Below are positions 7,174 through 11,750 of a DNA stretch of 11,750 nt, one piece after another; the first letter of the stretch is position 1, and every line of letters starts with the position of its first letter. Below the pieces are notes generated by a model. That model was not told the origin of the DNA. It saw only the letters and a list, made by a program, of their open reading frames with translations, and ran no database searches. The translations under genes and the position numbers were made by a program. Source of the DNA: Planctomycetales bacterium (GTDB lineage Bacteria > Planctomycetota > Planctomycetia > Isosphaerales > Isosphaeraceae); the NCBI GenBank assembly GCA_027435495.1, contig DAHZZC010000438.1, forward strand, positions 1-11,750, given 5' to 3'.

Positions 7174-8613
7174 TCAACCGGGCCACTTGCCGAGCGGGCA
7201 GGACTCGTGCAGGAGCCGGGACTTGGCGGCGGTGAAACAACCACAAACCTTGCAACGGACGGCCGTATGGTGCTCGCACGAGGCGCAGGTCTCGATCCGA
7301 CGGCGCTGGAGTTCGGGCGGGGTCGTCTTGAAGCCGGAGCCGGCGAACTGTCCGGCGGAGCGTGCGGCCGAGAGGGCCATCCGAAGCAAGCCGGGTCCGG
7401 TCGTTCCCTGAGTCGGTGACGATGGAGCCTGTGCGGCGGCAGGGGCGGGTACGGCCGCCATTGCGCCGGCGACGAGCGAACCGCCGAGGAAATCGCCTGG
7501 GCCCGTCGGAGCGGGGAGGGGAGGGCCATCGAAAAGCCCCATCCGATACTTCTGGAGATAGACCCCGTAGGCGGCGGCCTGTGGCTTTCCGAGCGTGGTG
7601 AACAGAGTAACGGCCTCCTGGCCGCGGGCAATGGCGTCGTCGCGCTGGTTGAGTTCCGCGAGCTGAATGGCCTGGAGCCAGAGGAGGTTGGCCTCCTGGT
7701 GTCGGTCGCCGACGCGACGGGTCAGCGCCAGGGCCCGTTCGAACCAGTTGAGGGCGCCGCGGGGGTCGCCGGTGGCCGAGGCGACGAGACCGAGCCGCTC
7801 GGCGACAAGCTTCTCGGCCGGGAGATCGCCGGCGGTCCGGGCTCTCGCCATTTCCTGCTCCAGAAGCGGTCGTGCCCGGCCGGGCTGCTGGACGTAGAGC
7901 AGGGCGAGCGCCAGGTTCGAGGCGATGTCGCCGGCACGGGCGGCATCGCCGAGTGGTCCGGCCATCGTGAGGGCCTGCTCGAGCAAGCCGACGGCGTCGC
8001 GCGGGCGTCCCTCGTTGAGCAGAATCACGCCCAGGTCGGCCATGGCCGTGGCCTCGACGGCGTGGTCGCCCCGGTTTCGGGCCTCGATCAGCGCCTGCTC
8101 GGCCTGTCTCCGGGGATGACCGTCGACGGGCGGCAACTCCGGATCGGTCGCCTGGCTATCCCTGGGAAGACACCCCTCGACCAGGAAGAGGCCCGAGCCG
8201 AGACGCCGATAGGCTCGGGCGTTCGGCCATTGGGAGCGAACGCGTTCCTCGTCGAGCTGTCCGGCCGGGTCCTGGACGCAGGCCAGCAGGCAGTCGGTGA
8301 TGCGCTCCCCTTCCTGCTCGACGGTCTCTCCGTCAGGGAGGACGAGCGTGCGCTTTCCTCTTGCCTCGTCGAAGCGGCCGATCAGCCTGCCAACAAATCC
8401 CCGAGATCGCTGTCGGGCCCGGAGCAGGGTGGCCGAAACCGAGGCGAGCCCGGCCAAGACGATGACCTCGCCCGGAGCGCCGGCGATCCGCTCCCACAGG
8501 GGAGAGCCGTTGGGTGACTCGACAGGTCGCCAGACGACCAGGCGGGACGCGCCAGACCCCGGCTCGCGGAGAAAGCCGGGATCGAGCGCTATCTCTCGCC
8601 AGTCGAGGACCAT
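7174..8613 (-). CDS. TPR protein with C-terminal Cys-rich 'CPLGKW' zinc-ribbon-like tail
   Basis: A 479-aa protein of unknown function in three parts. The N-terminal 170 residues form an unrecognised domain with a hydrophobic stretch around 49-65 (possible but weak membrane segment). About four TPR units with a 40-residue period follow (near 184-218, 225-258, 265-299 and 304-338), a protein-binding scaffold. After an Ala/Pro/Gly linker (360-430) comes a tail with Cys at 443, 446, 454, 457, 459 and 472: C-x2-C-x7-C-x2-C-G-C, a Lys, then C-P-L-G-K-W near the end. That tail pattern recurs at the C-termini of phage-encoded and other small bacterial proteins and probably binds zinc. The gene follows fabF by 48 bp and precedes moeB by 68 bp on the same strand, so co-transcription is plausible. 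The Shine-Dalgarno is poor (AAAGG about 12 bases off). The pieces are clear; the role is not. Confidence 0.88.
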   Translation of the reverse strand: MVLDWREIALDPGFLREPGSGASRLVVWRPVESPNGSPLWERIAGAPGEVIVLAGLASVSATLLRARQRSRGFVGRLIGRFDEARGKRTLVLPDGETVEQEGERITDCLLACVQDPAGQLDEERVRSQWPNARAYRRLGSGLFLVEGCLPRDSQATDPELPPVDGHPRRQAEQALIEARNRGDHAVEATAMADLGVILLNEGRPRDAVGLLEQALTMAGPLGDAARAGDIASNLALALLYVQQPGRARPLLEQEMARARTAGDLPAEKLVAERLGLVASATGDPRGALNWFERALALTRRVGDRHQEANLLWLQAIQLAELNQRDDAIARGQEAVTLFTTLGKPQAAAYGVYLQKYRMGLFDGPPLPAPTGPGDFLGGSLVAGAMAAVPAPAAAQAPSSPTQGTTGPGLLRMALSAARSAGQFAGSGFKTTPPELQRRRIETCASCEHHTAVRCKVCGCFTAAKSRLLHESCPLGKWPG

Positions 8614-8661
8614 GATCCGGGTGCCTTTTCGTAAGAAAACTGGCGGCCGATCGGGATCGCC

Positions 8662-9915
8662 TCAGTGCGCAGGCCGATAGCGGCGGATCAGGAGGCTGGC
8701 GTTGTGCCCGCCAAACCCGAAGCTGTTTGACATGACCGTATCGACATGGGCCTCGCGGGCCACGTTCGGGATGTAGTCGAGGTCGCATCCCTCGCCGGGA
8801 TGATCCAGGTTCATCGTCGGCGGGAGGACGTTGTGGTGAATCGTGAGCGCCGAGGCGACCAGTTCCACCCCACCCGAGGCACCCAGCAGGTGGCCAAGCT
8901 GGCTCTTCGTGCTGGAGATTTTCAGGCTGGACGCGTGGGGTCCGAAGACCGACTTCATCGCGATCGTCTCGGCGAGGTCGCCGAGTGGTGTGCTGGTGCC
9001 GTGGGCGTTGATGTAGTCGACTTCCTCGGGTGAGACGCGGGCATCGTCCAGGCATCGCCGCATGGCCCGAGCGGCCCCCCGTCCCTGCTCGTCAGGGGCG
9101 GTGATGTGCGAGCCATCGGCCGACATTCCGTATCCGATCAGCTCGGCGTAGATCCGAGCACCGCGGCGGAGGGCGATTTCCTCCGCTTCGATGATCAGGA
9201 TACCCGCGCCCTCGGAGAGAACAAACCCATCGCGGTCGCGGTCGAATGGCCGGCTGGCGTGGGTCGGGTCGTCGTTACGGGTGGAGAGCGCCCGCATGGA
9301 GGCGAAGCCGCCGAGGCCCATGTGGGTAATCGCGGCCTCGCTGCCGCCGGTGATCATGACATCGGCCCATCCGGCCTGGATGAGCTTGAGGGCGTCGCCA
9401 ATGGCGTTGGCTGCTGAGGCGCAGGCGGTCGCGACGGCGGAGCAGGGGCCCTGAAGGCCCCATTTGATCGAGACCTGGGCGCTACCGGCGTTGACGATGA
9501 GCTTCGGGATGGTGAACGGGCTGATTCGCGACGGGCCTTTCTCCATCATCACCGTGTGCTGCGACTCGAACTCACTCAGGCCGCCGATCCCCGAGCCGAT
9601 CATCACGCCGCAGTTTTCGGGCGGCATGGAGGCGAGATCGATCCCGGAATCCTCGACGGCCGAGATGGCCGCGGCGAGTGCGAACTGAGCGAACCGGTCA
9701 AGGTGTCGCGCCTCTTTCACCCCGAACCGCGAGGCTGGGTCCCAGTTGCGGACCTGCCCGCCGAATTTCACCTTGAATTCGGTTGTGTCGAAGAGGGTCA
9801 GCGGACCAATCCCGCTCATACCGGAGCAAAGGGCCGACCAGTAGGTCTCGAGGCTTTCGCCCAGCGACGTGACCACCCCCATCCCGGTGATGACGACGCG
9901 GCGTGGATGTCCCAT
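8662..9915 (-). CDS. fabF: Beta-ketoacyl-ACP synthase II (FabF)
   Basis: A 417-aa condensing enzyme that extends acyl-ACP by two carbons using malonyl-ACP, releasing CO2, in cytoplasmic type II fatty acid synthesis. It has the thiolase fold with the full KAS II triad: Cys165 in T-A-C-A-S-A, His305 in N-A-H-G-T-S-T and His342 in G-H-L-L-G-A-S-G, with Lys337 just before. Numbering is almost the same as the well-studied E. coli enzyme. The glycine-rich end (NSFGFGGHNAS, 397-407) is intact and length is normal. The N-terminal R-R-V-V-I-T-G-M-G-V-V-T supports the ATG at 9915, although no clear Shine-Dalgarno precedes it. It is third in the fabG-acpP-fabF order, 108 bp after acpP. FabB and FabF share these motifs; length and the acpP linkage favour FabF. 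Confidence 0.96.
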   Translation of the reverse strand: MGHPRRVVITGMGVVTSLGESLETYWSALCSGMSGIGPLTLFDTTEFKVKFGGQVRNWDPASRFGVKEARHLDRFAQFALAAAISAVEDSGIDLASMPPENCGVMIGSGIGGLSEFESQHTVMMEKGPSRISPFTIPKLIVNAGSAQVSIKWGLQGPCSAVATACASAANAIGDALKLIQAGWADVMITGGSEAAITHMGLGGFASMRALSTRNDDPTHASRPFDRDRDGFVLSEGAGILIIEAEEIALRRGARIYAELIGYGMSADGSHITAPDEQGRGAARAMRRCLDDARVSPEEVDYINAHGTSTPLGDLAETIAMKSVFGPHASSLKISSTKSQLGHLLGASGGVELVASALTIHHNVLPPTMNLDHPGEGCDLDYIPNVAREAHVDTVMSNSFGFGGHNASLLIRRYRPAH

Positions 9916-9957
9916 GATGATTCTGTTCTAGGTTTCAGGGGGAACGATGATACCGAA

Positions 9958-9979
9958 GGGCCGGCGCGCGCCGCGGCCC
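9958..9979. other. GC-rich inverted repeat between acpP and fabF
   Basis: GGGCCG (9958-9963) and CGGCCC (9974-9979) flank a core containing the alternating GCGCGCGC run. Part of the region is also self-complementary as GGCGCGCGCC. In the acpP-fabF transcript it would form a short stable stem just after acpP, a place where partial termination or RNA processing often raises acpP over its neighbours. That role is inference, and in DNA this GC-rich a six-base stem can be chance. Confidence 0.25.
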
Positions 9980-10023
9980 GGCCCCGGATCGGCGCCCGGC
10001 CCGTGCCGCGCGTGCGGGTCACA

Positions 10024-10263
10024 TCACTTGGGGTGGGAATGCTGTTCGATGTAATCGATCGCCTGGCCGACCGTCTGGATCTTCTCCGCCTCCTCGTCCG
10101 GGATGGTGATGTCGAATTCCTCTTCGAACTCCATCACCAGTTCCACGGTGTCGAGCGAGTCGGCGCCGAGGTCGTTGACGAAGGACGTCTCCCGGCTGAC
10201 CTGGTCCTTGGAGACCCCCATCTGCTCGCTGACGATTTCGATCACGCGCTCTTCCACGGACAC
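10024..10263 (-). CDS. acpP: Acyl carrier protein (AcpP)
   Basis: A 79-aa acidic cytoplasmic carrier that holds the growing fatty acid as a thioester on 4'-phosphopantetheine. The attachment motif D-L-G-A-D-S-L-D-T-V-E-L is complete, with Ser36 as the modified residue. The following E-F-E-E-E-F-D-I-T-I-P-D-E-E helix is the usual partner-binding face. Length is normal for the family. The start codon is GTG at 10263: a perfect AGGAGG lies seven bases upstream and the N-terminus (S-V-E-E-R-V-I-E-I-V) matches the family. A second in-frame GTG two codons later has poorer spacing. It lies between fabG and fabF in the order conserved in many bacteria. Confidence 0.97.
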   Translation of the reverse strand: MSVEERVIEIVSEQMGVSKDQVSRETSFVNDLGADSLDTVELVMEFEEEFDITIPDEEAEKIQTVGQAIDYIEQHSHPK

Positions 10264-10270
10264 GGGCGAA

Positions 10271-10276
10271 CCTCCT
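10271..10276 (-). promoter_or_regulatory. Perfect AGGAGG ribosome binding site of acpP
   Basis: The complement of CCTCCT gives AGGAGG, seven bases before the GTG start. It is the strongest Shine-Dalgarno in the fab cluster; those of fabG and fabF are weak. This fits the high expression expected of acyl carrier protein and fixes the non-ATG start. Confidence 0.8.
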
Positions 10277-10290
10277 GGCCTGGTAGCTGG

Positions 10291-10302
10291 CGAGAATTCT
10301 CG
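10291..10302. promoter_or_regulatory. Perfect 12-bp palindrome in the acpP leader
   Basis: CGAGAATTCTCG is exactly self-complementary and lies just upstream of the acpP ribosome binding site. It could be an operator for a dimeric regulator. It does not resemble the FapR or FabR operators known to me, and one palindrome this short can be accidental. Confidence 0.25.
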
Positions 10303-10532
10303 GGAATCTATCGCGTCACCGGATCCCGGGCGTTGGGCCGGAGCGGAGGGCCCGGCCGGCAGTCGGGATCGCGGTGCGATCCGGTTCTAACGCATCCCCG
10401 GGGCGGCCCACGACGAGGGGCCGGATCGCCGATCGAGGCGAGGGAGCATGAGGCTCGCCGCCCGCACGATCTGCGGGTGTGGCGGCCGTCCGATGGTGGC
10501 GCCGCAGCCTCCCGCACCCGAAGGAACGACCC

Positions 10533-10561
10533 AACTTAGCATTCCCGCAGGGAATTGTCCA
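10533..10561 (-). promoter_or_regulatory. Weak promoter-like element with a palindrome in its spacer, upstream of acpP
   Basis: On the minus strand TGGACA (10561-10556; five of six -35 positions), 17 bases, then TAAGTT (10538-10533; only three of six -10 positions). The spacer contains the inverted repeat ATTCCC-TGC-GGGAAT (10555-10541). A repressor bound there would block the promoter, but the poor -10 keeps this speculative. Confidence 0.2.
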
Positions 10562-10604
10562 TCGGACGTCCGTCCCGTCGATTCCTGGGGTCGGATGGCC
10601 TGGA

Positions 10605-11381
10605 TCAGGCGGTCATCCCACCGTCCACGGCGATCACCTGGCCGGTCAGGTAGCTGGCGGCGGGGCCGGAGAGATAGCAGACCAGGTCGGCGATATCCTC
10701 AGGTGTTCCGAGTCGACGGACCGGGATCCGCTCCTTCACCTCGGTCTTGACTTTCTCAGGGAGGACGTCGGTCATGTCGGTGGTAATGAACCCGGGCGCG
10801 ACCACGTTGACCGTGATCCCGCGTGAGGCCAGTTCGCGAGCGATCGTCTTGCTGAATCCGATCACTCCGGCCTTGCTCGCCGAATAGTTGGCCTGTCCCG
10901 GGTTGCCCATCAGTCCGGAGACGCTACTGATGTTGACGATCCGTCCAAACCGAGCCCGCATCATGAGTGCGCCGATGGCCCGACAGAACAGGAACGTCCC
11001 CTTCAGATTGGTGTCGATAACCTCGTCCCAGGCCTTGTCTTCCATTCGGAGGAAGAGGCCGTCGCGGGTGACACCGGCATTGTTCACCAGGATATCGATC
11101 CGCTGGAATCGCGCCTCGATCTCCTCGACGACGCGCTGGACGTCGGCTGGCGAGGCGACGTCGGCGGCGAAGCCCTCGGCCGTTCCGCCCGCCTCTCGGA
11201 TCGCCGAGAGAGTGCCTTCCAGGCCCTCTTTCGTCCGTGCCACGCCCGCCACCGATGCCCCGCACGCGGCGAGCCGGACCGCGATGGCCCGTCCGATCCC
11301 GCGAGAGGCACCCGTCACCAGGGCCACCCGGCCCGCCAGGTCGACCCGACATCCCGACGCGCCGCCCGATCCCTCGGCCAT
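10605..11381 (-). CDS. fabG: 3-oxoacyl-ACP reductase (FabG)
   Basis: A 258-aa short-chain dehydrogenase that reduces 3-oxoacyl-ACP to 3-hydroxyacyl-ACP with NADPH, the first reductive step of type II fatty acid synthesis. The Rossmann cofactor motif T-G-A-S-R-G-I-G is at 23-30 and N-N-A-G at 100-103. The catalytic tetrad is Asn125 (DTNLKG), Ser153 (ISSVSG), Tyr166 and Lys170 (YSASK). The C-terminus L-T-G-Q-V-I-A-V-D-G-G-M is the family hallmark. The ATG at 11381 is chosen because it gives a normal length with a short N-terminal extension and has AGGTGG about nine bases upstream. An in-frame ATG at 11483 would add 34 residues across a hairpin and lacks family support. SDR proteins are numerous, but the close match and the linkage to acpP and fabF make FabG the clear call. 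Confidence 0.95.
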   Translation of the reverse strand: MAEGSGGASGCRVDLAGRVALVTGASRGIGRAIAVRLAACGASVAGVARTKEGLEGTLSAIREAGGTAEGFAADVASPADVQRVVEEIEARFQRIDILVNNAGVTRDGLFLRMEDKAWDEVIDTNLKGTFLFCRAIGALMMRARFGRIVNISSVSGLMGNPGQANYSASKAGVIGFSKTIARELASRGITVNVVAPGFITTDMTDVLPEKVKTEVKERIPVRRLGTPEDIADLVCYLSGPAASYLTGQVIAVDGGMTA

Positions 11382-11424
11382 AATCGTGTCCCACCTTCCC
11401 CGGGAGAGAAACCCAAAGGGGCCG

Positions 11425-11466
11425 CGGCCCGGCCCCGATCTCTTTTCAGAGAACCGTTCCGGGCCG
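11425..11466. promoter_or_regulatory. Nested hairpin in the fabG leader
   Basis: An outer stem CGGCCCGG/CCGGGCCG (11425-11432 and 11459-11466) encloses an inner stem TCTCT-TTTC-AGAGA (11439-11452), with six unpaired bases on each side between them. It lies 44-85 bases upstream of the fabG start and about 115 bases after the PH-domain gene. It may end or process the upstream transcript, or form a leader structure for fabG; neither is shown. Confidence 0.3.
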
Positions 11467-11579
11467 GGAATTGCAAGCCCCAAATTTCTCGACCCGCCCC
11501 GGCATCGCGGCGGTTTCGGCGAGACGCTCTCGCGATTTCCAGGAACGGCTCGCCCGCGGATTCGGCCGCGCGATCCCGC

Positions 11580-11750
11580 TCAGACCGGGTTCACCCGGCT
11601 GGTTTTTTGCGCCTGTTCGAGCCGCATGTGGTGCCAGATATAGTCCATTATGCGACGAGGCTCGTTGATCCCCAGTAAATAAGCTTTTGGCAGTGTCTGC
11701 TCGGAGGAGATGACGACCACGTTGCCGATTCCAAGCCAGTCGCCGATCAT
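11580..11750 (-). CDS. C-terminal part of a probable bacterial PH-domain protein (partial)
   Basis: An open minus-strand frame enters from the right edge and ends at TGA (complement of 11580-11582), giving 56 residues. It reads D-W-L-G-I-G-N-V-V-V-I-S-S-E, then L-L-G-I-N-E-P-R-R-I-M-D-Y-I-W, followed by a basic tail. This order (GxGxVxVxSS, LxGIxxPxxIxxxI) matches the last strands and C-terminal helix of bacterial PH domains (bPH/DUF304 type), a fold often attached to the membrane. The first visible codon is ATG, but it falls inside the domain, so most of the gene lies beyond the window. It is upstream of fabG on the same strand with a 198-bp gap, so it need not share a transcript. Confidence 0.7.
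   Translation of the reverse strand: MIGDWLGIGNVVVISSEQTLPKAYLLGINEPRRIMDYIWHHMRLEQAQKTSRVNPV

Larger units (their letters stand above)
10264..10604. other. 341-bp fabG-acpP intergenic region with several inverted repeats
   Basis: No gene is supported here; open frames through it are Arg/Pro/Gly-rich shadows. Inverted repeats on the way from fabG to acpP: ATTCCC-GCA-GGGAAT (10541-10555), GGATCGC-GGT-GCGATCC (10366-10382), GGCCGG/CCGGCC (10336-10357), and a perfect 12-bp palindrome CGAGAATTCTCG (10291-10302) ending 27 bases before the acpP start. The gap is unusually long for this gene pair and may hold a separate acpP promoter or an RNA control element. No T-tract follows the stems. Confidence 0.5.

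Noticed and set aside
7156..7179. TTGACT and TAGAAT on the minus strand between the TPR gene and moeB
   Set aside because: Both match promoter elements well, but they are only 12 bases apart, too close for a sigma70 promoter.
7699..8517. 272-codon plus-strand open frame opposite the TPR gene
   Set aside because: Composition and position are those of an antisense shadow; the TPR and Cys-tail motifs fix the coding strand.
9556..10539. 327-codon plus-strand open frame across fabF, acpP and the intergenic region
   Set aside because: It overlaps two certain genes on the other strand and has no family features.
11585..11608. Plus-strand hairpin CCGGGT-TC-ACCCGG followed by a run of six T
   Set aside because: It looks like an intrinsic terminator for rightward transcription, but there is no rightward gene upstream and it lies inside the 3' end of the minus-strand PH-domain frame, so it is probably coincidental.

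Overview
The window looks like a chromosomal stretch from a high-GC planctomycete, most plausibly a member of the Isosphaeraceae. This is inferred from a high-GC coding style that fills many antisense frames, a CRTAC1-type FG-GAP/ASPIC lipoprotein, and a small secreted protein with the planctomycete-style N-terminal 'MEARLVPS' motif. There is no 16S or other marker gene in the window, so the lineage is an inference. No tRNA, rRNA, CRISPR array, transposase gene or phage gene was found.

Left part (1-5241). A minus-strand pair starts the window: the first eight codons of an exported protein running off the left edge, preceded by a 659-aa CRTAC1-family lipoprotein (55-2034). A 561-bp divergent region with candidate promoters separates them from a plus-strand gene for a 754-aa exported protein of unknown function (2596-4860). 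Downstream of it, 4955-5130 holds a compact cluster of four hairpins built partly from a repeated GGGGAC(A/G)GGC(A/T)CC-like motif. It resembles REP/RAYT-type repeats.

Middle part (5242-8613). A 220-aa secreted protein (plus) converges on a MoeB/MoeZ-type E1-like adenylyltransferase-rhodanese fusion (minus). The two stop codons are 10 bp apart and lie inside one hairpin. Upstream of moeB in the same transcription direction is an unusual 479-aa TPR protein that ends in a Cys-rich 'CPLGKW' zinc-ribbon-like tail.

Right part (8662-11750). A type II fatty acid synthesis cluster is transcribed leftward in the order fabG, acpP, fabF. FabG reduces 3-oxoacyl-ACP, AcpP carries the growing chain and FabF extends it. 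All catalytic residues are intact. Unlike tightly packed fab operons, the fabG-acpP gap is 341 bp and contains several inverted repeats, so acpP probably has its own expression control. The right edge holds the last 56 residues of a probable bacterial PH-domain protein, also on the minus strand.

Most of the window is ordinary housekeeping or lineage-specific secreted protein content. The points most worth a second look are the hairpin cluster, the TPR/zinc-ribbon protein, the large unknown exported protein, and the structured leaders of acpP and fabG. I see no convincing evidence of a new defence or mobile system.
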